Assembly (NCBI GenBank): GCA_937991535.1
Contig: CALKHN010000027.1
Location: 1 to 64,000 of the forward strand
Direction: 5' to 3'
DNA length: 64,000 nucleotides
DNA from: an uncultured Sphingobacteriales bacterium
GTDB lineage: Bacteria; Bacteroidota; Bacteroidia; Chitinophagales; Chitinophagaceae
The notes under the pieces were generated by a model. The model was not told the DNA's origin. It saw nothing but the letters and a program-made list of their open reading frames with translations, and searched no databases. Every line of letters begins with the position of its first letter. The first letter of the stretch is position 1. The position numbers were made by a program, and so were the translations under genes. Shown piece after piece: positions 28,174 to 36,727 of the stretch.

Positions 28174-30948
28174 TTAAAACGTCAATTGATATTTACCCGA
28201 TGCCAGCAATAAAGTAGTGTGCCCATCCTTGTTACTGAGTATACGAACACCTTTGGCTTTTTGAACAGGAGTACTACCCTCTCTGATCTCTTTCCGGGTT
28301 GGAAGTATTAGTGTTGCGCTACTGTTTACCGGAATGGTAATATTATATAAAAAGCCTTCTCCTCTTTTTTCCCAGGACACTTCAATTTTTCCTATAACGG
28401 AATGATACCCTCCTTTAGCCCAGGTTAATGATCCGCCCGGTACAGGCTGGAGAATAAAATGACGATACCCGGGCGTCTTTTCATCAGGCCGGATTCCTAT
28501 TATATGTTTATACATCCATTCTCCCACAGATCCAATTGCATAATGGTTAAATGAATTCATATCAAAATCCTGGAAGCCTCTTCCTTTTACAAAGCCATCC
28601 CATCTTTCCCAAATAGTGGTAGCCCCCTGGTCAATGGAATACATCCAGGAAGGGAACCGGTGACTTTCCAGCAATTTGTATGCAAGCTCCGGATACGCGT
28701 TTACACTAAGCTGATTCATCAGCCGCTCAGTAGTGTGAATGCCGGTTGAAATACGGTAATCGTAGGCTTTTACGGCATCAATCATCAGGTTTATTGTTTT
28801 ATTCCTCAGTTCTTCCGGAACAAGATCAAACTCAAGCGCCATGGCGTATCCTGCCTGTGTATTTCCTTTTACCATTCCATCGCTGGTGATAAATGTTTTG
28901 ATAAAAACATTGCGGATGGCCCCGGCAAGCGAATCATAATATCTGAATTCTTTTTCTTTTTTCAGCACTTTGCAGGTTTTGGCGAGCAGTGCCGTAGAAT
29001 ACGCGAAGTAGGCTGTGTTGAAAACCTCTTTTGGAATAGCGCCACCTGTTTCCGGGTAACCTGCCGCTTTAATGCTGTTACCGTTCAGCCAGTCGCCATA
29101 GTTTTGCCCTGTTTCATTTACGCGGATGAGCGTAGGGTTTTTTTCATGAACAAAATCAATAAACCTGCACATGGCTTCGAAATGCTCATCTAAAATTTGC
29201 GTGTTCCCATAATTCACAAATGCTTTCCAGGGTATAATTACTCCGGCATCCGCCCATCCGGGAGCATCATAATAGCGCAGTCCCTGCGTTATATAGGGGG
29301 CATAGTTAGAAAACCTCCCATCCACCTGCTCATCCCTGATATCCCTGAACCATTTTGTATAAAAAGCCTGCATGTCCATATTAAACATGGCGGTTTGAGC
29401 AAACACCTGGGCGTCACCCATCCACCCTGCACGTTCATCCCGCTGCGGACAATCGGTTGGCACACTGTGTAAATTGCCTAACTGGGTCCATAGAATATTT
29501 GCCCAAAGTTTATTCACATCCTCACTTGAGGTTTGAAACTCAGCAACTACCGGCGAAGAAGAGGCCAGCACCATCCCGGTTATTTGCGAAAGCTCCGGCG
29601 CCCTGGCGAGGCCCGTAATTTCTATATAACGGAAACCATGATAAGTAAACCTGGGCTCATAAAAAAGGTGTTCTTCTTTCCCTGGAATATAAATATCCCG
29701 CGCCTTTGCGTTTCGAAGATTTTTTGTGTAAAGCATGCTGTCTTCAGTCAGCATTTCGCCATACCTGAGTATGATTTTCTTTCCCGGATTTTCCGGCAGG
29801 GCTATTTTGACCCAGCCTGACATGTTTTGCCCCATGTCAATAATATATCTTAACGGATCATACTTTTCTCTTTTCACTTCAATAATACCAACGGGTTTCA
29901 GTTCCTTAACCACTTTTATAGGTTCATTCATCTGGGCATTCAACTGAAGAGAAACTGAATCATCAACCACCACATTCTGCCAGCAACTGATATCAAACCC
30001 AGGCTCCATCCATCCTTTTGGATTGAAGCGCTCATCATACACTTCTCCGTCAAACAGGGATGCTTCACGTATTGGACCCTCCTTCAAAATTTTCCAGGTA
30101 TCATCCGTACAAACCGTATCGGTTGAGCCATCTGTATATTCCAGTAAAAGCTGCGCCTTCAGCCGTCTGTTTATGCCGTATCTTCCCCTGTAAAAATGCG
30201 ACCAAAGTGATCCTGCATACCAGCCATCAGCCAATGCAGCGCCGATAACATTTTTTTCCGCGTCAATCAAATTTGTTACATCATAAGTTTGGTATTGTAC
30301 TCTCCTGGCATAATCCGTCCACTCGGGCGCCAAAAACCTGTTGCCTGCTTTTTTCCCGTTTAAATAGATTTCATATATACCCAATGCAGTTGCATAAAGG
30401 GTAGCGCGGCGAATCTTACCTGAAATATCAAATTCTTTTCTTAACAGGGGTGAAGGCGGAATAACATATTTATCCTGTTCGGTAACCGGATCTACCGGCG
30501 CCTGTCCGATCCATTTTGCTTTCCAGTCCTCTTTATGCAGCAAACCCATTGACCAATATTGTATTTCACTCCAGTCACTAACCTTATTCTTTTCATCCCA
30601 AACCCTAACCCTCCAATAATACTTTTTCCCCGAAACCAACGGTTTTCCTGAATATAAAACCTGGTTGTTGTTTTTGTTCACTTTTCCGGTTGCCCAAATA
30701 CTTCCCGTATTCCCTTTCAATTCCATAGGATCCGCGGCAACCATTATTTGAAAAGCGGTTTGCTTTTTCCCCCTTTCATCTGATTGAAGTTCCCAGCTTA
30801 GCAGAGGACTGGCATCATCAATTCCCAAAGGATTTAAGAGATGCTCACAACGAAGATTACTGATATTTATCTGTGCATTTGTGTTCGGGGTCAACATGAA
30901 GGAGAGGATGAACACAACTCCGGGTGACAGAAGACTGGCTACTTTCAT
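28174..30948 (-). CDS. GH78 alpha-L-rhamnosidase
   Basis: A 924-residue secreted enzyme. Signal peptide 1-25 (ending TNTNAQ). Fibronectin-like N domain from LRCEHLLNPLGIDDASPLLS, then the GH78 N and beta domains (ATLYATALGIYEIYLNGKK), and an (alpha/alpha)6 catalytic barrel. The catalytic signature DCPQRDERAGWMGDAQ contains the general-acid Glu; TTIWERWDG carries the second Glu. A C-terminal beta domain (Bac_rhamnosid_C) ends the protein. It removes terminal alpha-L-rhamnose from glycans or glycosides in the periplasm. It lies 97 bp from the end of fmt and upstream of the SusC/SusD pair, and with the GH106-like enzyme defines the locus as rhamnoside-directed. Confidence 0.93.
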   Translation of the reverse strand: MKVASLLSPGVVFILSFMLTPNTNAQINISNLRCEHLLNPLGIDDASPLLSWELQSDERGKKQTAFQIMVAADPMELKGNTGSIWATGKVNKNNNQVLYSGKPLVSGKKYYWRVRVWDEKNKVSDWSEIQYWSMGLLHKEDWKAKWIGQAPVDPVTEQDKYVIPPSPLLRKEFDISGKIRRATLYATALGIYEIYLNGKKAGNRFLAPEWTDYARRVQYQTYDVTNLIDAEKNVIGAALADGWYAGSLWSHFYRGRYGINRRLKAQLLLEYTDGSTDTVCTDDTWKILKEGPIREASLFDGEVYDERFNPKGWMEPGFDISCWQNVVVDDSVSLQLNAQMNEPIKVVKELKPVGIIEVKREKYDPLRYIIDMGQNMSGWVKIALPENPGKKIILRYGEMLTEDSMLYTKNLRNAKARDIYIPGKEEHLFYEPRFTYHGFRYIEITGLARAPELSQITGMVLASSSPVVAEFQTSSEDVNKLWANILWTQLGNLHSVPTDCPQRDERAGWMGDAQVFAQTAMFNMDMQAFYTKWFRDIRDEQVDGRFSNYAPYITQGLRYYDAPGWADAGVIIPWKAFVNYGNTQILDEHFEAMCRFIDFVHEKNPTLIRVNETGQNYGDWLNGNSIKAAGYPETGGAIPKEVFNTAYFAYSTALLAKTCKVLKKEKEFRYYDSLAGAIRNVFIKTFITSDGMVKGNTQAGYAMALEFDLVPEELRNKTINLMIDAVKAYDYRISTGIHTTERLMNQLSVNAYPELAYKLLESHRFPSWMYSIDQGATTIWERWDGFVKGRGFQDFDMNSFNHYAIGSVGEWMYKHIIGIRPDEKTPGYRHFILQPVPGGSLTWAKGGYHSVIGKIEVSWEKRGEGFLYNITIPVNSSATLILPTRKEIREGSTPVQKAKGVRILSNKDGHTTLLLASGKYQLTF

Positions 30949-31044
30949 TATTTAAAGCGTTTATTATTCATCAGGGATTTCCTTTGCCGGAATGCAGGAG
31001 TTTGTTCCTAAATGGCAACTGCAATACTATACTCATTATTTAAA

Positions 31045-32028
31045 TTATCCAACCCTGTTCCCTCTCAGGAAATCTTCCACCTGCATCCGTTTCTTGCCTT
31101 CCACTTGCAGTTCCTGTATTTCAATGTAGCCATCTTTACCCGCATAACGCAAAAATCTTTTCCCGTCCGATTCATGTTTACCCGGCGGAATAAGTGGCTG
31201 AATTGTATTTTTTTTTGCGCGGAAGATTTTTAATGTTTTTCCATTTAATAATGTAAATGCAGCCGGAAAAGGTGATAACCCGCGTATTAAATTATAAATT
31301 TCTTCCACAGGCTTGTTCCAGTTTATGCGGCATGTTTCGGTAAATATTTTGGGGGCATGTTTGAGGGGGATGGTGGTGAGTGGTAAGTGGTAAGTGGTAA
31401 GAGGTGAGTACTGCTGTACTGTTTCTTCAATTGTTCCGTTTACCAGCCTGTCTATAGTTTGTACTAAAAGTTCCGCGCCAATTTTTTTCATGCGGTCATG
31501 CACTTCACCGGCGGTTTCGTCTTCACCGATAGCAAAACGTTGCTGCAATAAAATATTCCCGGTATCTATTTCATGCTGCAGCTTAAAGGTGGTAACCCCT
31601 GTTTCTTTTTCTCCATTGATTACAGCCCAGTTAATGGGCGCCGCTCCGCGGTATTGGGGCAGCAGTGATCCATGCACATTTATAGTGCCCATGGGCGGCA
31701 TATTCCACACCACTTCGGGCAGCATGCGAAAGGCAACTACGATTTGCATGTCTGCTTTCAATGATCTCAATTCATCAACAAACAAGGAATCCTTTAGCTT
31801 CACGGGTTGAAGAATCCTTAACCCCTTTTCCAAAGCATATTTTTTTACTGCGCTTTCAGTTAGCTTCATACCCCTGCCGGCAGGCTTGTCTGGTGCGGTT
31901 ACTACCGCAACTATCTGGTATCCCGCTTTCACTACTGCATCCAAAGAAGCAACCGCAAATTCGGGCGTTCCCATAAATACAATGCGAAGATCTTTTTTAC
32001 CGGGAGGAACTGTTTGTAGTGCAGGCAT
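31045..32028 (-). CDS. fmt: Methionyl-tRNA formyltransferase
   Basis: A 327-residue enzyme that formylates initiator methionyl-tRNA. The N-terminal domain begins IVFMGTPEFAVASLDAV; the catalytic Asn and His are in INVHGSLLPQYRGAAPINW, and the catalytic Asp in HEIDTGNILL. The C-terminal OB-like domain follows LKHAPKIFTETCRINWN. Length is close to the family norm (about 310) but about 15 extra residues lie between the domains (YSPLTTYHLPLTTIP), encoded by a 7-bp tandem repeat described separately. The start codon lies only about 6 nt after a TAATTTTG promoter element, suggesting a leaderless message. A housekeeping gene, so the rhamnoside locus probably ends here. Confidence 0.95.
   Translation of the reverse strand: MPALQTVPPGKKDLRIVFMGTPEFAVASLDAVVKAGYQIVAVVTAPDKPAGRGMKLTESAVKKYALEKGLRILQPVKLKDSLFVDELRSLKADMQIVVAFRMLPEVVWNMPPMGTINVHGSLLPQYRGAAPINWAVINGEKETGVTTFKLQHEIDTGNILLQQRFAIGEDETAGEVHDRMKKIGAELLVQTIDRLVNGTIEETVQQYSPLTTYHLPLTTIPLKHAPKIFTETCRINWNKPVEEIYNLIRGLSPFPAAFTLLNGKTLKIFRAKKNTIQPLIPPGKHESDGKRFLRYAGKDGYIEIQELQVEGKKRMQVEDFLRGNRVG
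31374..31408. repeat. Five 7-bp tandem units inside fmt
   Basis: Plus-strand units are TGGTGAG, TGGTAAG, TGGTAAG, TGGTAAG, AGGTGAG. They are translated on the minus strand as LTTYHLPLTT. The sequence resembles the GTGAGTGGTGAATAGTGAAT-like repeats in non-coding parts of this window (34665-34709, 41749-41770), so an intergenic repeat seems to have entered the linker of fmt. Confidence 0.85.
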
Positions 32029-32033
32029 GATTG

Positions 32034-32067
32034 CAAAATTATTAAACCCTTTGTGAAGCAGCGCAAA
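32034..32067 (-). promoter_or_regulatory. Promoter of fmt
   Basis: On the minus strand TTTG (32067-32064), 22 nt, then TAATTTTG (32041-32034). This matches the Bacteroidota TTTG-N19-21-TAnnTTTG consensus with one extra spacer base. The -7 box ends 5 nt before the fmt ATG, so the transcript would be nearly leaderless. Confidence 0.5.
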
Positions 32068-32131
32068 ACGAGAAAAGAGTGGTATTCACTACTGCCTGTT
32101 CCCTGCTCAACTTTCTATTCTCACTTTCACA

Positions 32132-33460
32132 TTAAAAATCTTCATACAGCAAATACTTCTTTCTTATTTTTTTGAATGCATACAATCCGGGTTCCCAGCT
32201 TTTGCGGATATCCGCTTCGGGCACACCGTTCTTAATTTGCTGCCACAATTGATTGTTACCCGCTAATTTATTAAAGAATGACCCCTCCATCTTTCCTGAT
32301 TTGGGAACAATAAAAAATTTCTCCTTGTCCGGAAAAAGCCGGTAAGCTTCTATCAGCCATTTTAATTGCACCCTGTGATCAACTTTCTCCAGCACTTCTT
32401 CCACTGTTCCGCTTAAATCCCATCCATAGCAAAGCTGCCCGTATAATTTTGAATTTTTTGCCCCTTCTGTTGGATTGGGCGTAAAAGAAAATAAATTGCC
32501 GGGCAATGACGGATGCCCGAACACCTGGAAGGGTTTTGCCGTTCCCCTGCCCTCGCTTAAAACCGTTCCTTCAAAAAAACAGGTGGAGGGATAAAGATAG
32601 ATGGATTGAATATTGGGCAAATTAGGAGATGGACGCACAGGCAGTACATATTTGCTATCGTGCGTGTAGTTGCCGCATTTTATAATGGTAAGACTGAATT
32701 TTGATAAGCCAATATTATCCCCCGGCTTTGGATCAATGTAAACAGCAGGCTGAACCTTTGTTTTTACGGAAAGCATATTTTCTTTGAGCAGCATGCAGGC
32801 ATATTCCCCTATCGTCATGCCGTATACCACAGGCACCGGCTGCATACCAACAAAGGACTTGTATTGCATATCGAGCACCGGCCCATCTACATAAAAACCG
32901 TTGGGATTCGGCCTGTCAAGAATGACCAGTGGCTTTTTTAATGTTATAGCCGCTTCCATAAACTCCTGCAGCGATGAAATGTAAGTGTAAAACCTAACCC
33001 CCACGTCCTGTATGTCGAAAACCAAAACATCCACATCTTTTACATCTTCTGCAGCAGGCTTTCTTTTACTTCCGTATAAAGAAATAACCTGTATTCCCGT
33101 TTGCGCATCGGTATAATTACCCACTTTTTCACCGGCATCGGCGGTGCCCCGGAAGCCATGTTCGGGAGAGAAAATCTTTTTTATGCTGATACCGCTTTCT
33201 TTAAGCGTATCAATAAGATGCGTTTGATCAACAACAGAAGTTTGATTGGCAAACACAGCCACTGATTTTCCCTTCAGTAAATGAACGTACTCATCTAATC
33301 GCTGAGCACCGGCAATGATATTATCATTTCTGTTGATGTTGTGTGCAGCGGAAAGATAATTTGTGTCAGCATTATTGCTGTATATAGCTGATGCACAGTA
33401 ACATGAAGCGCCAGTTGCAAAAAAGGTTGCCAGTGCTATTATAGAATGATATGCCGGCAT
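32132..33460 (-). CDS. DUF1343/NamZ-like exo-beta-N-acetylmuramidase
   Basis: A 442-residue protein with an N-terminal export signal (IIALATFFATGASCYC). The core matches DUF1343: KGKSVAVFANQTSVV, FSPEHGFRGTADAGEKV, VLVFDIQDVGVRFYTYI, VILDRPNPNGFYVDGP and RPSPNLPNIQSIYLYPSTCFFEGT. Characterised members (NamZ) release MurNAc from the non-reducing end of peptidoglycan fragments, a cell-wall recycling step in the periplasm. The conserved SPEHGFRG and DRPNP segments, thought to hold catalytic residues, are intact. It stands 103 bp upstream of fmt on the same strand but fmt has its own promoter. Confidence 0.88.
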   Translation of the reverse strand: MPAYHSIIALATFFATGASCYCASAIYSNNADTNYLSAAHNINRNDNIIAGAQRLDEYVHLLKGKSVAVFANQTSVVDQTHLIDTLKESGISIKKIFSPEHGFRGTADAGEKVGNYTDAQTGIQVISLYGSKRKPAAEDVKDVDVLVFDIQDVGVRFYTYISSLQEFMEAAITLKKPLVILDRPNPNGFYVDGPVLDMQYKSFVGMQPVPVVYGMTIGEYACMLLKENMLSVKTKVQPAVYIDPKPGDNIGLSKFSLTIIKCGNYTHDSKYVLPVRPSPNLPNIQSIYLYPSTCFFEGTVLSEGRGTAKPFQVFGHPSLPGNLFSFTPNPTEGAKNSKLYGQLCYGWDLSGTVEEVLEKVDHRVQLKWLIEAYRLFPDKEKFFIVPKSGKMEGSFFNKLAGNNQLWQQIKNGVPEADIRKSWEPGLYAFKKIRKKYLLYEDF

Positions 33461-33527
33461 AACAATTCTTTAAGATTGATATATATAATTTTGCCGGAAT
33501 AGCCCGGCGCTCAAATATCCTTAAACT

Positions 33528-33559
33528 TTTGTAGAAAGAACAGGAATCATTTATCTTTC
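33528..33559 (+). promoter_or_regulatory. Promoter of the FKBP gene
   Basis: TTTG (33528-33531), a 20-nt spacer and TATCTTTC (33552-33559) fit the Bacteroidota consensus at 11 of 12 or better defined positions. The expected transcript start is about 22 nt before the ATG at 33589. Confidence 0.65.
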
Positions 33560-33588
33560 CTGATTTTAAATACTCAAAATTTACATTT

Positions 33589-34017
33589 ATGCAACAGGCA
33601 AAAAAAGGAGATGTGGTACGCGTACACTATACAGGACGCTTAACCGATGGTAATCAGTTTGATTCTTCTGCCGGCCGTGAACCATTGGAATTTACATTGG
33701 GAGCAGGGCAAATGATCAAAGGTTTTGATACAGGAGTTGAGGGGATGGCTGTTGGAGAAAAAAAGCTAATTAACGTTGCACCCGAAGACGGGTATGGCTT
33801 GAGAAACGAAGAAGCTATTATTGAATTTCCGATAGAACATGTTCCTGCCGATATGAAATTAGAACCGGGTATGCAGCTCACCCTTCAAAACCAGCAGGGG
33901 CAACCCGTTCCTGTGGTGGTTACCGAAGTACAGGAAAAGATTGTTATATTAGATGCCAATCATTTTCTGGCAGGTAAGGATATTGTGTTTGATGTGGAAC
34001 TGGTAGAAATTGTATAA
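33589..34017 (+). CDS. FKBP-type peptidyl-prolyl cis-trans isomerase, SlyD-like
   Basis: A 142-residue cytoplasmic foldase. The FKBP part is split by the IF (insert-in-flap) chaperone domain as in SlyD: VHYTGRLTDGNQFDSS and GAGQMIKGFDTGVEGM at the start, PEDGYG, then the IF insert (about 70-125) and NHFLAGKDIVFDVELVEI closing the fold. The active-site aromatic and Asp positions in YTGRLxDGxxFD are kept. The His-rich metal-binding tail of enterobacterial SlyD is absent. Single gene with its own promoter, facing away from the NamZ-like gene. Confidence 0.93.
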   Translation: MQQAKKGDVVRVHYTGRLTDGNQFDSSAGREPLEFTLGAGQMIKGFDTGVEGMAVGEKKLINVAPEDGYGLRNEEAIIEFPIEHVPADMKLEPGMQLTLQNQQGQPVPVVVTEVQEKIVILDANHFLAGKDIVFDVELVEIV

Positions 34018-34181
34018 CAAATAAATTGCAGGGCGGAAAGTGGAACGGCGTGATGATGCAAAGGTGAAATGTGAGAGGTGAGAACAAAGCTGAGAGGTGA
34101 ATGTTTATATCTTTCACCTTTGTCTTCTCACTTTTCACGATAATATACAGACGCCGGGCTCACATCAATTTTGCTTCCCGC

Positions 34182-34616
34182 TTATTGCCATTCAAAGTTT
34201 TCAGAACGTGGTATTTTATTAAATACTTCAGCAAATAGTGGTGGTGGTGTAGCTAAGCGGCGTCTTTGTGTATTCATCCAGGCGCCGTCAACTGTAATTA
34301 CTGCAGCCAGGGTATCGCCGTTTGTATAGATATGGTGCTGCATGGTCCATCTTGAGCCGTCTTTCCTGGCTTTAAGCATCACAAAATCTATTTCAACGCG
34401 GTCGCCAAATTTTATCTCCCTTTTAAAAACGCACTCTTCCCTAAAAAGTATAGGTCCCAACTGATGTTCCTGCATTACCACAGGGGTTAATCCATGTTCG
34501 GTTAAAAAGCACATGCGCACATAAGCCCCAAAATCGTAATACCTGGAGTGAAGCATATGAAAATTAGGATCAAGATCCGCCCATCTCACTTCCGGATACT
34601 TTTTATACACTTGCAT
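34182..34616 (-). CDS. Acyl-CoA thioesterase, hotdog fold (4HBT)
   Basis: A 144-residue hotdog protein. The N-terminal VRWADLDPNFHMLHSRYYDF has the catalytic Asp of the 4-hydroxybenzoyl-CoA thioesterase/YbgC type and the usual aromatic followed by helix. FKREIKFGDRVEIDFVMLKARKDGSRWTMQ forms the central strands. It hydrolyses acyl-CoA thioesters in the cytoplasm; chain specificity is unclear. It lies 103 bp downstream of the glucan phosphorylase gene with a long inverted repeat between them. Confidence 0.85.
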   Translation of the reverse strand: MQVYKKYPEVRWADLDPNFHMLHSRYYDFGAYVRMCFLTEHGLTPVVMQEHQLGPILFREECVFKREIKFGDRVEIDFVMLKARKDGSRWTMQHHIYTNGDTLAAVITVDGAWMNTQRRRLATPPPLFAEVFNKIPRSENFEWQ

Positions 34617-34664
34617 GCCTTATAACATTTAAATGTGTGTATAACCAAAATGGCAGTGGAGGTG

Positions 34665-34709
34665 AATAGTGAATACTGACTGACAATTCACTATTGCCTA
34701 TTCACTATT
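34665..34709. repeat. Inverted and direct repeat AATAGTGAAT/ATTCACTATT
   Basis: AATAGTGAAT (34665-34674) is followed by its exact inverse ATTCACTATT at 34686-34695 and again at 34700-34709. The 10-bp stem could fold in RNA from either strand. The same GTGAATAGTGAAT word occurs at 41756-41770 after the MFS gene, so it is a small dispersed repeat family. Confidence 0.8.
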
Positions 34710-34719
34710 TGCCCTAACA

Positions 34720-36381
34720 TTATGCATTATAGAGTAACCTGTAATATTCATCCGCCATTCTGCCGGAATCGAACCTGAAACGGGTATCATCCATGCCATT
34801 CTTCATTACCTGACGCCACAGATCGGGATGGTCGTAGTACAGGGGAAGAATTTCTTCTCCCAATATTTCGTATATCTTTTCAAGGTCATAAGTATCCTGT
34901 TCCTGAACCGTCATATGCGCATAATCTGCTTTGGGTACCACAAACCCATTGTGTCCGTGATGAACGAATTCGGGAATCCACCCATCATCTGTTGAAAAAT
35001 TCACGGCCCCGTTCATTGCTGCCGTCATACCACTGGTTCCCGATGCTTCGCGGGGTACGCGCGGATTATTCAACCACAGATCCGCGGCCTGTTTCAGACG
35101 TTTGCTCAGGGTTAACTCGTAGCCAATGCATACCGCCACATTTTTATAAGCCTTGCTCAAATTAACGAGGTAATTAAAATCGCTGATAGCAGGATAATCA
35201 ACGGGGTAAGGTTTGCCGGCCCAGATGATCTGCACAGGATATTTGGCGCTGCTAAGCAGCGCCTCAAAGCGGTGCTTGTCACGGGTAATCAGTTCAGCTC
35301 TTTTGTATCCTGCAAAACGTCTTGCCCAAACAATAGTAAATACATTCGGATCAAGTAATTTGCCGGTTTGATCTGCAACCGTATCAAAAGCCCTTTTTTT
35401 CAAAAACCATTTGCGGTCAATAAAATTGTCTTCGTTATTCTCTTCAGCAGCATAGTACAATTGCTTGTCGGCCCAATAGCGCCAGTTTTGAGAATTGGTG
35501 ATATGAATGATAGGACAAATGCCAGGGTACTTGCTCCACATGGCCCTGCTTACGTGGCCGTGCAGTTCGCTAACGCCATTGGATAATCGCGCGAACCGAA
35601 GTGCAGCGAGCGAATGATTAAACTGATCATCTGTTATACCGGTAAGCTTCCGTACTTCATCCAGTGGAATACCACAGAAATAACTCATTTTCTCACAAAG
35701 GTGAATTTCGTGCTTCTCATTTCCTGCTTCTTCCGGCGTATGCGTGGTAAATACCAGTCGCTTTTTTACTTCTTCCTTATTTCCAAATTTTTTATAAAGA
35801 TAAAACGCAGCGGATAGCCCGTGGGCTTCATTCAAATGATATACTTCGGGATTGAATTTCAGTTCATCCATGAGTTTGGCCCCACCCACTCCCAGCAATA
35901 TAAATTGTGCCACTTTGGTTGCTACATTGGCATCGTACAAACGGTGGGTAATGGTTTGTGAGATGTAATCGTTCTCCGGCAGATCGGTGCTCAGTAAAAA
36001 CAAAGGCGCACTCTTAAAGGTTTCGGGGTTCAGATAATAAGCCTTTACCCAAACGGGATGATCGTGGATATTGATCTGGAATTTTATGTTATGGTCTTCC
36101 AGGAAATTGTATATTTTTTCATTCCACTGCACTTGCAGGGTTTGATCCTGGTTGCGCGACTGATCATAGTAACCGTATTTCCATAAGATACCGATGCCTA
36201 CGAGATTCTGTTTTAATTCATATGCACTTCGCATATGGGAGCCTGCCAAAAAACCGAGGCCGCCACTGTAAATCTTCAGCGGCTGGTGAATGGCAAATTC
36301 CATCGAAAAATAAGCAACCCGTTTGGCGTACTTTTCATCTGTAGCGGCATAGGGTACTTTGAAGTCGGTAAATGAAGTCAT
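34720..36381 (-). CDS. Alpha-glucan phosphorylase family protein (GT35), short form, PLP lysine replaced
   Basis: A 553-residue GT35-like protein, much shorter than the usual 800 or more residues. Landmarks: VAYFSMEFAIHQPLKIYSGGLGFLAGSH, EVYHLNEAHGLSAAF, FTTHTPEEAGNEKHE, IVWARRFAGYKRAELI and PREASGTSGMTAAMNG. In active GT35 enzymes this last motif is GTSGMKA or GTGNMKF, where Lys binds pyridoxal phosphate. Here codon 453 (35023-35025) is ACG, Thr, so normal phosphorolysis is doubtful unless another Lys takes over. It may be a PLP-free glycosyltransferase or a regulatory relative of glycogen metabolism. Cytoplasmic, no signal peptide. Confidence 0.85.
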   Translation of the reverse strand: MTSFTDFKVPYAATDEKYAKRVAYFSMEFAIHQPLKIYSGGLGFLAGSHMRSAYELKQNLVGIGILWKYGYYDQSRNQDQTLQVQWNEKIYNFLEDHNIKFQINIHDHPVWVKAYYLNPETFKSAPLFLLSTDLPENDYISQTITHRLYDANVATKVAQFILLGVGGAKLMDELKFNPEVYHLNEAHGLSAAFYLYKKFGNKEEVKKRLVFTTHTPEEAGNEKHEIHLCEKMSYFCGIPLDEVRKLTGITDDQFNHSLAALRFARLSNGVSELHGHVSRAMWSKYPGICPIIHITNSQNWRYWADKQLYYAAEENNEDNFIDRKWFLKKRAFDTVADQTGKLLDPNVFTIVWARRFAGYKRAELITRDKHRFEALLSSAKYPVQIIWAGKPYPVDYPAISDFNYLVNLSKAYKNVAVCIGYELTLSKRLKQAADLWLNNPRVPREASGTSGMTAAMNGAVNFSTDDGWIPEFVHHGHNGFVVPKADYAHMTVQEQDTYDLEKIYEILGEEILPLYYDHPDLWRQVMKNGMDDTRFRFDSGRMADEYYRLLYNA

Positions 36382-36727
36382 AATGTGAATCTTTCCTTAA
36401 AAATTCGCCGCAATATAACTGGATTTTTTTAAAAGAGGGCTATTTATCAGTAATGCCATCGCCTCAGCGATTAATTTTGATCTTTCTTATTGAAGACACC
36501 CGTGAACTCATTGGTAAATAAAATACTGAAATATTTAACAGACTACCGGTATTAATGGCATTGTTTTATATGCTTGTATTATTTAATTTGGCAGTACGGT
36601 TTATTTTTGCGCTTACCTTATCTTTTTCCAGCACTTACTGCCCGATCCATTTTTTTGTTCAACTTAATCAATGCTATATAAATAGAATTCTACATGGTAT
36701 CATTTTTTACTTAAACCAAACCTACCG
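36382..36727. other. 346-bp intergenic region between divergent genes
   Basis: It lies between the divergently transcribed glucan phosphorylase and the outer membrane protein gene. A TATTTTTG (36602-36609) fits the -7 element for the plus-strand gene, but no TTTG stands at the right distance. No coding frame or stable hairpin was found. Confidence 0.5.

Noticed and set aside
31374..31408. CRISPR-like array
   Set aside because: The units are 7 bp, directly adjacent, without spacers, and lie inside a gene. No CRISPR array or cas gene was found in the window.
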